Below are positions 26,992 through 36,300 of a stretch of DNA of 64,000 nt, piece after piece. This DNA comes from Acidiflorens sp963841945. Its GTDB lineage: Bacteria; Acidobacteriota; Terriglobia; Terriglobales; Acidobacteriaceae. The position numbers and the translations under genes were made by a program. Every line of letters begins with the position of its first letter. Positions within the stretch are counted from its first letter, which is position 1. The notes below the pieces were generated by a model. It ran no database searches, had not been told where the DNA came from, and saw only the letters and a list, made by a program, of their open reading frames with translations. The stretch lies in NCBI GenBank assembly GCA_963841945.1, contig CAWJFC010000005.1:372001-436000 (forward strand), written 5' to 3'.

Positions 26992-28869
26992 CTACTCGGA
27001 ACCTGGTTGGGGCGCAGGCAGGACGAATAGGAACGTCGAGCCGTGATTCAGCTCGCTCTCGGCGCGAATTGTGCCTCCATGGGCGAACATGATGTGTTTG
27101 GCGATCGCCAGGCCCAGGCCTGTGCCTCCCGATTCGCGGGAGCGAGCTTTATCGACGCGGTAGAAACGTTCGAAGAGTCGGGGCACGTGCTCGGAAGAGA
27201 TCCCGGGGCCGAAATCGCGCACGTAAAATTCGACGGCCACTGCGGACGAGCCGGAATCGGATTCTTTGGCTGCCGTCGTATCGGCGACGTCTCCCGCTGG
27301 TACCTGGCTGGGCGAACCAGCGACGGTCGCCGAACCGGATCCGCCCGGCTCAGCGCCGTTCGCGCTGGAAGTAGAGCTGATCGAGATCCCGGAGGCTGGG
27401 CGCGCTCCGAGGATGATCTTTTTTCCGCTAGCCGCATACTTGAGCGCGTTCTCGATGAGATTCGAAAATATCTGATGAACGGCTTCCCGGTCGGCGCTCA
27501 CGTTGAAATCGGGAGCGGAATTGTCGACGACGATTTCCACGTCGTAGGTGCGGGCCACCTCGCGAAAACTTTCGAGCGCATCCTGTAGTAGCTCTTCCAC
27601 GCTGACATTCTGAATGTCGAATCGCTGTTCGCCGGATTCGACGCGCGCCAAGGTTAAGAGGTCTTCGGTGAGGCGCGACATGCGGGCGGCATTTTTGCGG
27701 ATGATTTCGAGAAAATCACGAAGGTGGTTGTCGACGATGGGATTGTCGAGCAACGTCTCAGTGTAGCCCTGAATGGAAGTGAGAGGCGTGCGCAGTTCGT
27801 GCGAGACATTGGCGATGAAATCGCGGCGGGTTTTTTCCATGCGCTCGGTTTCGGTCAGGTCGCGGAGCACCGCGACGACGCCTCCGCCCGGCATGGGCGC
27901 GGCAGTTACGTCGTAAGTGCGACCGGGGGTGATCGTGTTCGAACGCGCGGAGGTGACAACCTGCTCGCGCGCGGCATCCCGTACGGCACTCAGGAAATCG
28001 GGATCGCGCACGCTGTCAATGAGCGGGGCATCGAGCCGAGGCGAGCGGCGCAGCATGTGAGTCATCCCGCGGTTGGCCCATTGCACGCGGCCATCCGCTC
28101 CCACAGCGACAACCGCATCCTGCATGCTATTGAGCAGGGTTTCGAGTTCGTGCTGGCTGGTCTGCAGCCGGACGAAATTTTCTTCCACGCGGCGCGCCGT
28201 CCGGTCAAGTGCGGCGGCAACCTGGCCCACTTCGTCCATTGAAGTGGAGGCGATTCTGGCGGTAAGATCGCCGGCAGCAACGCGGTCGGCGAACCTCACG
28301 ATGCGCTTCAGTCGCCGTCCGAGATATTGTGAGGTAACAGCGGCGATCAGAAGAGCGATGCCAAACGCGATGAGCGACCCGCGCAACAACGCCCTGCCCA
28401 GCGGCCGATCGGTGATTTCGATTTCAGGCAGTGGATAGGCCAGCCGCACCGCTCCTCCGGAGATGGGAGCGGCTACATAAATGAATGGAATGCCAACCGT
28501 ATGGCTGTTTCGTTCGTCGAGACCGACCGAACCGGAGAGCGCGGCGGCAAACTCCTTGCGGTTCGCGTGATTCTCCATGGTGCGTGGATCGGCCTCGGAG
28601 TCGGCAAGCACTTTGCCCGTAGGGTCGATGACGGTGGCGCGAGCACCCGCGGCCTGGCCTTCCTGGGAAGCGATATCCGCAAGGCTATGTTGGCGATCGT
28701 TCTCGACGCGATAAGCGAACAGCAGCGTCTTTTGCCGGAGGTCGCGCTCAATTTGCTCATGCAGCGTGTGCTGCCAAACGTTGCGCACCGTCCACTGGAG
28801 GGTGAACGCGGTCACGGCGATCACGACCAGAAATACCACCATCAACTTGGCGAAGATGCGAGTTCTCAA
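26992..28869 (-). CDS. phoR: PhoR-like sensor histidine kinase
   Basis: An inner-membrane histidine kinase of 625 residues. Order: TM1 (8-27), periplasmic sensor (28-160), TM2 (163-181), HAMP (182-235), PAS (242-345), HisKA with phospho-acceptor H357 in FIANVSHELRTPLTS, and HATPase (N box IFSNLIENALKYA at 467-479, G boxes RDFGPGISSEH and GTGLGLAIAKHI). Between the N and G1 boxes lies an unusual Ser/Ala/Gly insert (about 491-543). The start codon is TTG, overlapping the TGA stop of the response regulator. Given the neighbours, it probably senses phosphate limitation and phosphorylates the adjacent regulator. Confidence 0.92.
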   Translation of the reverse strand: MRTRIFAKLMVVFLVVIAVTAFTLQWTVRNVWQHTLHEQIERDLRQKTLLFAYRVENDRQHSLADIASQEGQAAGARATVIDPTGKVLADSEADPRTMENHANRKEFAAALSGSVGLDERNSHTVGIPFIYVAAPISGGAVRLAYPLPEIEITDRPLGRALLRGSLIAFGIALLIAAVTSQYLGRRLKRIVRFADRVAAGDLTARIASTSMDEVGQVAAALDRTARRVEENFVRLQTSQHELETLLNSMQDAVVAVGADGRVQWANRGMTHMLRRSPRLDAPLIDSVRDPDFLSAVRDAAREQVVTSARSNTITPGRTYDVTAAPMPGGGVVAVLRDLTETERMEKTRRDFIANVSHELRTPLTSIQGYTETLLDNPIVDNHLRDFLEIIRKNAARMSRLTEDLLTLARVESGEQRFDIQNVSVEELLQDALESFREVARTYDVEIVVDNSAPDFNVSADREAVHQIFSNLIENALKYAASGKKIILGARPASGISISSTSSANGAEPGGSGSATVAGSPSQVPAGDVADTTAAKESDSGSSAVAVEFYVRDFGPGISSEHVPRLFERFYRVDKARSRESGGTGLGLAIAKHIMFAHGGTIRAESELNHGSTFLFVLPAPQPGSE

Positions 28870-29564
28870 TGCGGAACCTCGAAGCGGTAGCCGGCGCCCC
28901 GGACCGTCTTCAAGTAACGTGGATTTTCGGGATCGGGCTCGATTTTCTCGCGGATGCGGCGCACGTAAACGTCGACCGAGCGTGGCGTGACGTAAGCGGT
29001 ATCGCGCCAGACGGAATCAAGGAGCTGGTCGCGAGTGAAAACGCGGCCCGCGTGACGCATGAAGTAATCGAGCAGGCGAAACTCGGTGGCTGTGGTCGGC
29101 ACCTGCTTGCCGCGCACGGTGAGCGTCATGGCCGCGGGATCGATGTGGACCTCTTCGATCTTGGTCGGCAGAAGCGGCAAGGGACGCTCGAAACGGCGCA
29201 TGACCGCCTTCACGCGGGCAACGAGTTCGCGTGGGCTGAAGGGCTTGGGAATGTAATCATCGGCGCCGAGTTCGAGACCGAGAATGCGATCGGCCTCTCC
29301 GCCCTTGGCGGTCAGGAAGATGACTGGGACCGAAGCGAGCGTAACCGACTGCCGGATCTGGCGGCAGAGTTCCAGACCGTCTTTTCCTGGAACCATGATG
29401 TCCAGCAAGAAGAGCGCCGGCCGCTGGCGTTCGGCGTCGGCCACGACGACATTGCCGGTTGAATAGAGCCGCACGTTGAAGCCGGCGGCTTCGAGGTGAT
29501 GGCGCACGAGGCGCGAAATGTCAGGATCGTCTTCGACGACGAACAGGGTTGGTTTCACGGCCAT
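28866..29564 (-). CDS. phoB: PhoB-like response regulator, OmpR family
   Basis: A 232-residue two-component regulator with an N-terminal receiver (about 1-120; acidic pocket E11-D12-D13, phospho-acceptor D55 in LLDIMVPGKDG, K105-like lysine in DDYIPKPFSPREL) and a C-terminal winged helix (about 130-230, TATEFRLLDYFMRHAGRVFTRDQLLD, VDVYVRRIREKIEPDP). It is the first gene of a phoB-phoR-phoU series and overlaps phoR by 4 bp. It would activate phosphate-starvation genes. Confidence 0.93.
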   Translation of the reverse strand: MAVKPTLFVVEDDPDISRLVRHHLEAAGFNVRLYSTGNVVVADAERQRPALFLLDIMVPGKDGLELCRQIRQSVTLASVPVIFLTAKGGEADRILGLELGADDYIPKPFSPRELVARVKAVMRRFERPLPLLPTKIEEVHIDPAAMTLTVRGKQVPTTATEFRLLDYFMRHAGRVFTRDQLLDSVWRDTAYVTPRSVDVYVRRIREKIEPDPENPRYLKTVRGAGYRFEVPH

Positions 29565-29604
29565 TATTGTATCTGGGAAATGTAACAGTTTCGTAACAGA
29601 AGGA

Positions 29605-29628
29605 AGCTACGAGCTTTGAGCTTCGAGA
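29605..29628. repeat. GAGC-family repeat copy
   Basis: GCTACGAGCTTTGAGCTTCGAG, a copy of the dispersed word, lies between phoB and tsaD. Confidence 0.6.
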
Positions 29629-29654
29629 CAAACCTTCCTGCCCTTGCATGCGGA

Positions 29655-30857
29655 TCAGCGGAGGGGAAGACTCGCTTCAGCGGAGAAGGCGGCTGCGGCG
29701 AAGTCGCGGCGAAGAAACTTGGGATACGCGGCAGCGGCGACCATGGCCGCATTGTCGGTGGAGAGCGACCGCGAAGGGAAGAACACTGGAATGCCTTCCA
29801 TTTCAGCCTCGCGCTGAAACGTTGTACGCAGCTCCTGATTGGCCGCGACTCCGCCGCTGATGAAGAGGGTTTGGACGTCATATTCGCGCGCCGCGGCCAA
29901 CGTTTTGCTGACGAGGTCCTTGACGATGGCGCGCTGGAAGGACGCGACGAGGTCGAGCGTCTGCCGGTCACAGAGCCGCAGAAAGTCGTCGACTGTGGGC
30001 TTGGGAATCTCCCGCAGAGTTGTTCTCCGCTGCTCAATGGACGGCTGCAAGTGCTCGGTTTCTACGTATCGCAGGACGGCAGTTTTGATTCCGCTGTAGG
30101 AAAAGTCGAAGCTCGGACGCGAGCCGGCAGATTGGCTTTCCTGGGCTGGTATCGGACCGTATTCGCCCGTAAGCCGCATTTTTCTCTCTCTTGCAACTTC
30201 GTTGCGGTCGCGGTGCTTCATCTGTGCGATCTGGAACTTGACCGCGTGCGGATCACCGTGGGGAGCGAGCCGGTCGATAATCGGCCCTCCGGGATAGCCG
30301 AGCGCGAGAAGCTTGGCAACCTTGTCGAAGGCTTCTCCGGCGGCGTCATCGCGAGTGTGGCCGATCTCGGAGTAGGTCCAGAGATTCTTCTCCAGTTCGG
30401 CGAGGTAGAGATGCGTGTGACCTCCGGAGACGACAAGCGCCAGGACTGGAAACTGAAGATCAGGATTGTCGCTTTGGCGCTGTTCGAGCAGAACGGCATG
30501 AACGTGGCCCTCCAGATGGTTGACCGCGATCAGCGGCTTATCAAGCGCGAACGACAACGCTTTGGCGAAGCTGATGCCGACGAGGAGCGCTCCTGCCAGA
30601 CCTGGACCTTGCGTGACGGCGATGGCGTCGATGGAATTGTAGGTCTGGTTGGCTTCGGCCAGGGCTTGGCGAACCACTGGGACAATGGCGCGCAGGTGCT
30701 CGCGCGAGGCTAGTTCGGGAACGACTCCTCCATAAGGCGCGTGGGTTGCGATTTGCGAGGCGACTACGTTCGAGAGGATCTCTGCGCCCGCGCGCACCAA
30801 GGCTGCACCTGTTTCGTCGCAAGAGCTTTCGATGCCGAGGATGATTGGGTCGGGCAT
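29655..30857 (-). CDS. tsaD: tRNA threonylcarbamoyladenosine transferase TsaD
   Basis: TsaD transfers the threonylcarbamoyl group to A37 of tRNAs that read ANN codons. The 400-residue product has GIESSCDETGAAL, the metal-binding histidines H114 and H118 in NHLEGHVHA, SGGHTHLYL, GEAFDKVAKLL and the C-terminal SGGVAANQELR and STDNAAMVAAA motifs. Compared with the usual 330-350 residues it carries about 40 extra residues (about 208-248, rich in charged residues) between DPHAVKF and FDFSYSGIKTA. This is a surface loop position, so activity is probably kept. Confidence 0.95.
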   Translation of the reverse strand: MPDPIILGIESSCDETGAALVRAGAEILSNVVASQIATHAPYGGVVPELASREHLRAIVPVVRQALAEANQTYNSIDAIAVTQGPGLAGALLVGISFAKALSFALDKPLIAVNHLEGHVHAVLLEQRQSDNPDLQFPVLALVVSGGHTHLYLAELEKNLWTYSEIGHTRDDAAGEAFDKVAKLLALGYPGGPIIDRLAPHGDPHAVKFQIAQMKHRDRNEVARERKMRLTGEYGPIPAQESQSAGSRPSFDFSYSGIKTAVLRYVETEHLQPSIEQRRTTLREIPKPTVDDFLRLCDRQTLDLVASFQRAIVKDLVSKTLAAAREYDVQTLFISGGVAANQELRTTFQREAEMEGIPVFFPSRSLSTDNAAMVAAAAYPKFLRRDFAAAAFSAEASLPLR

Positions 30858-30861
30858 AATT

Positions 30862-30895
30862 GAGCTGCGAGCTATGAGCTGCGAGCTATGAGCTT
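30862..30895. repeat. GAGC-family repeat copy between tsaD and the nucleotidyltransferase gene
   Basis: GAGCTGCGAGCTATGAGCTGCGAGCTATGAGCTT: two tandem 16-bp units of the dispersed word in the divergent 63-bp spacer, so it overlaps both promoter regions. Confidence 0.7.
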
Positions 30896-30920
30896 GTTGC
30901 TTTCAGTTTAGACGATTGGG

Positions 30921-32465
30921 ATGGGCTTCTTGAGTGTTGCTCAACAACACGCTACTGACATCGTGCGCTTGCTGCGCGCGCGCGGATTTCAGGCTTACTT
31001 CAATGGCGGATGCGTTCGCGACATGCTGCTGGGACGCGAGCCTGCGGATTATGACGTTTCGACTGACGCTACTCCGCAGGAAGTGATGCGAATCTTTCCT
31101 CGGACTCTGGCGGTGGGCGCGCAGTTTGGGGTGGTCCTGGTTCCCGACAAACCTGAAACCACGAAGGACACGAAGGAACACGAAGGAGAACCTACGCAAA
31201 CGGACTCTTTATCTTTAACTTTATCCCTGGCGACGGCTGGATCTCTCGAGAATGCTGTATCTCTGGGGAAGGCGGTCGAAGTCGCTACGTTTCGACGCGA
31301 CCTCGGATATTCGGATGGTCGACATCCGGATGAAGTGCGGTTTACCAAGGATCCACGCGAGGATGTGCAAAGGCGCGATTTCACTATCAACGGCATGCTG
31401 TTTGATCCGCTGACGAATGAGATTCTGGATTTCGTTGGTGGTCGCGCCGATCTTGAAGCTGGAATTGTTCGCGCGATTGGCGACCCTTTGCGGCGTTTTG
31501 CGGAGGACAAGCTGCGAATGCTGCGCGCGGTGCGGTTTGCGGCGCGCTTTGAGTACACGATCGAACCTGCGACTTTCGCGGCCATTCAGGAACTAGCTCC
31601 GCAGATTCATCAGGTCTCACAAGAACGGGTGCGCGATGAATTGACCAAGATGCTGACGGAAGGGCATGCGCGACGCGCATTTCTACTGCTGGATAAGAGT
31701 GGATTGTTGCCCGAGGTGTTGCCGGAAATTTCGCGCATGAAGGGAGTCGAACAGCCTCCGCAGTTCCATCCTGAGGGGGACGTTTTTGTACATACCCTGC
31801 TGTTGCTGGAAAAATTGCCGGCAGGCTCGTCGAAGACGCTGGCCTGGGGGGCGTTGCTGCACGATGTGGGCAAGCCGCCTACGTTTCGAGTCGCGCCCGA
31901 TCGCATTCGCTTCGACGGCCACGTGGACGTGGGCGTGAAGATGGCGTGCGAAATCTGCCGGCGGCTACGCTTTTCGAATGACGAGACCGAGCAGATTCTG
32001 GCGCTGGTCGATCACCATATGCGCTTCGCGCAAGTGTTCCAGATGAACGAATCGACGCTGAAGAAATTTCTGTGGCTGCCCCGGTTCGACGAGCACCTGG
32101 AACTGCATCGTATGGACGTGCTCTCGAGCAACGGAATTCTCTCCGGGTACGAATATGCGCGCGAGCGGTTGCAGTCGATGCCGCCGGAGGCGATGCGTCC
32201 GCAGCCGCTAGTTACGGGCGACGATTTGATTGCGGCGGGGTATGAGCCGGGGCCGCGGTTCAAGGAAATTCTGGGGGCGGTTGAGGACGCGCAGCTCGAG
32301 GGAAGGGTGAGCTACACGGGAAGCCGCGATGGAGTACGTGCGCCGCGAATTTCCCTTGTAGCTCTCTCCCATTCCCCCCCTCAGTTTGCTTCGGCCGGAA
32401 GCACGAGTCTGCCGCTGAGGCCGCCGATGATCGCTCCGACTATGATCGTCGCGATGAGCGTATAA
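30921..32465 (+). CDS. CCA tRNA nucleotidyltransferase / poly(A) polymerase family protein
   Basis: A class II nucleotidyltransferase of 514 residues that most likely adds CCA to tRNA 3' ends. The head domain has FNGGCVRDMLLG (27-38) and catalytic aspartates in PADYDVST (D43, D45), then RRDFTINGML, the RNA-binding LRAVRFAARF motif, and a C-terminal HD domain (LAWGALLHDVGKPPTF). An insert of about 40 residues (about 76-117) sits in the catalytic domain between GVVLV and VEVATFRRD; it begins with TTKDTKEHEG, the translation of an intergenic repeat. The last 28 codons overlap the convergent membrane-protein gene. The unusual tRNA at 55498 lacks an encoded CCA and would need such an enzyme. Confidence 0.9.
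   Translation: MGFLSVAQQHATDIVRLLRARGFQAYFNGGCVRDMLLGREPADYDVSTDATPQEVMRIFPRTLAVGAQFGVVLVPDKPETTKDTKEHEGEPTQTDSLSLTLSLATAGSLENAVSLGKAVEVATFRRDLGYSDGRHPDEVRFTKDPREDVQRRDFTINGMLFDPLTNEILDFVGGRADLEAGIVRAIGDPLRRFAEDKLRMLRAVRFAARFEYTIEPATFAAIQELAPQIHQVSQERVRDELTKMLTEGHARRAFLLLDKSGLLPEVLPEISRMKGVEQPPQFHPEGDVFVHTLLLLEKLPAGSSKTLAWGALLHDVGKPPTFRVAPDRIRFDGHVDVGVKMACEICRRLRFSNDETEQILALVDHHMRFAQVFQMNESTLKKFLWLPRFDEHLELHRMDVLSSNGILSGYEYARERLQSMPPEAMRPQPLVTGDDLIAAGYEPGPRFKEILGAVEDAQLEGRVSYTGSRDGVRAPRISLVALSHSPPQFASAGSTSLPLRPPMIAPTMIVAMSV
31158..31187. repeat. Dispersed CACGAAGGA repeat inserted in a coding region
   Basis: ACCACGAAGGACACGAAGG and following bases match the word found between genes at 16570-16616 and 24321-24349. 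Here it is in frame within the nucleotidyltransferase gene and reads TTKDTKEHEG. Confidence 0.75.
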
Positions 32466-33124
32466 CCACCCTCGATCAGCAACAATTCGCGCGGCAGGCT
32501 GAGCAGCGAGGGCGAGTTCGCAATCAGGATGACAGCCCACAGGATGAATGCGGAGAAAATTCCCCAGCGAATTCCTTTGCGGTGTTGCACAGTTTGCAGC
32601 CACGCGACCCCGTAGGCAAACAGCAGGCACGCGCCTACGCTGAGCAAGTGCGGCGAATACCAGTGCACCATCTCCTTTAACTGTTCCGGGGTCAGGCCGA
32701 GGGCGGTCATCCAGCGGCCGCGAAACAGATACTGCGAGTGCCACCACATGCCGACGTAGGCGGCGGCGAAGGCGGCCAAGAGCACGGGCAGATGATAAAT
32801 CTGGCGGTGCGCCTTGGGGAAATGGACTTCGCCGAGAGTGTAGGGCGGATTGCGCTGGGCTTCGGGGAGACAGTCCTGACCACAGTCGGCGCGCTCGGGC
32901 CAGCGGGTGCAATCGGAGAGGCGGAAGTCGGAGTGCCCGCGCAGTCCGGTTAGGGCGGCGTGTGGGGCGTCGATGGTAATGCCGACCTGCTGGTGCGTCT
33001 CCGGGCAGATGACGGCGCGAGGAGCGGAATACTGAGAATAGATTTCACGTCCCCAGAGCGCGGGAGTGAAGAGGATGAAAGCGATGCCGAATACGAGGAG
33101 AAGGAAGCCGAATAGCAGCAGCAT
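32381..33124 (-). CDS. Multi-pass membrane protein of unknown function
   Basis: A 247-residue protein with an N-terminal hydrophobic helix (MLLLFGFLLLVFGIAFILF), a loop of about 90 residues with four to five cysteines (AVICPETHQ, LSDCTRWPERADCGQDCLPE), and four more transmembrane helices (about 108-126, 150-170, 183-203, 215-235). Cysteines in the extracytoplasmic loop may form disulfides. No family recognised. Its 3' end overlaps the nucleotidyltransferase gene by 85 bp in convergent orientation. Confidence 0.75.
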   Translation of the reverse strand: MLLLFGFLLLVFGIAFILFTPALWGREIYSQYSAPRAVICPETHQQVGITIDAPHAALTGLRGHSDFRLSDCTRWPERADCGQDCLPEAQRNPPYTLGEVHFPKAHRQIYHLPVLLAAFAAAYVGMWWHSQYLFRGRWMTALGLTPEQLKEMVHWYSPHLLSVGACLLFAYGVAWLQTVQHRKGIRWGIFSAFILWAVILIANSPSLLSLPRELLLIEGGYTLIATIIVGAIIGGLSGRLVLPAEAN

Positions 33125-33331
33125 GACAGCACCTCCTGGACCGTGCTGGTGGTCAGAGAGCGAGCCGTTCTTTCTTCGTGCAGGATAGCGCTGGCTAGAG
33201 GGGGAAGTCTGTGAGCGGCATCACGCTTTACTTGCGGTGCTTGTCCCTGGAACGTCCACATCTGCAATTTCGACTTCCAGCACAGCGCGGACGAGAGTAT
33301 CCGCGCCACACTAACTTTGACCACACTTGCT

Positions 33332-36300
33332 CTAATCCTCATCTTTATCCTGCGTAGTTGTTTGAGGCGACATGGCCTCCGCGGACGCTGACTTTTGCAG
33401 ATCGATTGGCGGCTGGCCTGCTTTCTTCAGCTCCTCATTGAGTTGCGGAAGGTCTTTGGTCTTGAGCTGGTTCCACGCGGCTAGTTGCTCATCGAGCGCT
33501 CTTTCCAGTTCCCGGAACATTTCCAGTTCTTGCGTTGTCGGTGCGGCGTCGGCGGTGTCGAGTTGGGCTAGCATGGTGCCGAGGCCTCCGTTGAGGCGGG
33601 CGAGGCTGCGGCCTTCGGGGGTGCTCATGAAACGACTGCCATAGCCGCCTTCAGTGCCTTCGAGGGCGGCGGCTTTGGTGTCGAGATCAGCGGCAATCTT
33701 GGCGGCGCCATCCAGCGCCGTGCTGCTGGCTGCGCTATTTGCGTATTTTCCTCTTTGCAGCCACTTTATTTGCGAGCGCAGACTGCGGATCTGTTGCAGG
33801 GCTTCGTGGTCGCGATGGAGGGCCTCGGCGATTTTGCGGTCCAGGTCGAACTGGCGTCGGAGATCTTCGGGCGAGGTTTTTACGCGCGGGTCGAGGCGGA
33901 TTTCTAGTATCTGGTTGTGCCATCCTCGTTGTTCGTCGTTGGGCTGAGCGACGCTCCCGCGCTCCGTAACCTTTAGCCTCACCATGTACTTTCCAGGCAG
34001 CACGGTCGCGCCCTGCGGGTACAGCGGCGTGTCGTGATAAATAGCCGAGATGGGGAAATCGCGGGACAACAACTCGGGCACGGGATAAGTGAGATCCCAC
34101 ACAAACCGGTGCATGCCCTGGGCCGACGATAGAACACGCGGAGGTCGCACCCAATACATTGGCACGTTGATATCTTTGGGATTCACCTCCTCCGGCTTGT
34201 CTGTACTGGAGAACCTACGGACAAGGGCCCCGGAAGCGTCGGTGATCTCCAGCGTAACAACCGCGTCGGGGATTCCAACCCAATAATCGAATATTGCGCC
34301 ATCCGGCGGATTTTGACCGGCAGGTTCCTCGGGCGGAAGCGGAGTATCAGGGTAATTGTCTCGGCGCAGGCGATAGGTGAGTTGCGGTGCAAAAAGGCCC
34401 GCGCTCATGGCTGCGGTTTTCGTGCTCATCCGCCGCAGCGGCGTGATGTTATCCAAGATCCAGAACGAGCGGCCGTGCGTGCCTACAACGATGTCGTCGT
34501 TGTGGACGACCAGGTCGCGGATCGAGCTTGGCGGTAGATTCTGCTTGAGCGATTGCCAGTGGTCGCCGTCATCGAATGAGACGTAGACACTACGCTCGGT
34601 CCCGGCGAAGAGGAGACCTTTGCGCTCGGGATCTTCGCGGACGGTGTTGACGGGTTCGTTCTCGGGCAGGCCGGTTACGATCTTCTGCCACGTCTTGCCG
34701 TTGTCGTGGGTGCGGTAGATATAAGGATGCAGGTCGTCGAGGCGGAAGCGATTGATGGCAGCGTAGGCGGTTGGGGTATCGAAATGCGACGCGTCCATTT
34801 GCGCTACCTTGCTCCATGGCGTGAGGTCGGGCGGGGTGATGTTTTGCCACGTCTTGCCGCCATCGTGCGTGATTTGAATGAGGCCGTCGTCCGTGCCGAT
34901 CCAGATAAGGTTCGCGTCTTTAGGCGACGGCGCGACTGAGTAGATCACGCCGCGATGTTTTCCTTTGGCGGGATCGTCGTTGACGAATGCGCCTAGCGAT
35001 GGAGGGACGCCGGGATCTTCGCGCGTGAGGTCAGGGCTTACGATCTGCCAACTATTGCCGCCGTCGCGCGTCACAAATAAGACGTTCGAGCCGAGATAGA
35101 GCGCGTGCGGATCGGCGGGCGAGAAGATCAGCGGGGCGGTACGGTTGAAGCGATATTTTCCGGTGCGCAGAACTACGGGAGAGATGTCGCGGGTCTGGCC
35201 GGTGTTGCGGTCGAAGACTGTGGCCTTGCCGCCGTAAATTAAATTGGGATGCAGTGGGTCGGGCGCGACGTAGCCGTACTCTTCGACGCCGAGAGTGATC
35301 CAATCACGAAACGTGATTTCGCCGAAGTCGCTGCGGCTGGTGATGCCGACGGAGCCGCTCTCCTGCTGTCCGCCGTAGACCCAGTAGGGAAACTGGTTGT
35401 CGGTGATGACGTGGTAGAACTGCGCGGTGGGCTGGTTGTACCAGGAGCTCCAGGTCTGACCGCCGTTGACGCTGATGGTCGCGCCCTGATCGACGGCGAG
35501 GGCGATGATATCGGGATTTTCGGGATTGATCCAGATGGTGTGATAGTCGTCGCCGCCGGGCGCGCCTTTGATGGCGGTGAAGTTTTTGCCAGCATCGGTG
35601 GATTTGTAGGTAGTGGTGTTGGCGACGTAGATAATGTCCGGATTGCGCGGGTCGATGCGGACACAGCTAAAGTCGTCGCCGCGGCCGGTGACGCGATCTT
35701 CCGTGTTGACGAGAGTCCAGCTCTCGCCGGCGTCGTCGGAGCGATAGATGCCGGCATTCTTTTTGGCGTCGACCCATGCGTACATGCGATTTGAATCGGT
35801 GAGAGCGACGTCGACGCCAATGCGGCCTACCCCGTCGGCCTCGGTGGGCAGACCCTTTGTAATTTGGCGCCAGGTGTCGCCGCCATCGGTGGATTTGTAG
35901 AGACCGCTGCCGGGGCCGTCGTAGCCGCCGCCGGTCGTCCACGGTGGACGACGCGAGGCCCACAGGCCAGTGAAGATGATCTGCGAATTTCTGGGATCGA
36001 AGACGAGGCTGGTCGAGCCAAAGTCGTCGTTCTTGTAGAGAACTTTTTGCCAGGTCTGGCCGCCGTCGAGTGAGCGGAAGACGCCGCGCTCGGGGTTGGG
36101 ACCGTAAGGATGTCCCATGGCGCCGACGAAGAGGCGGTCGGGATCTTTTGGGTCGACGATGATGGCGGCGATCTGCTGCGCGTTGCGGAGGCCTGAGTTA
36201 TCCGAGCCCAGATGCTGCCAGGTGCGGCCAGCATCGGTGGACTTGTAGATGCCGTTGCCGACGGAGAGATCGGGTCGGCGCAGACCCTCGCCGCTGCCTA

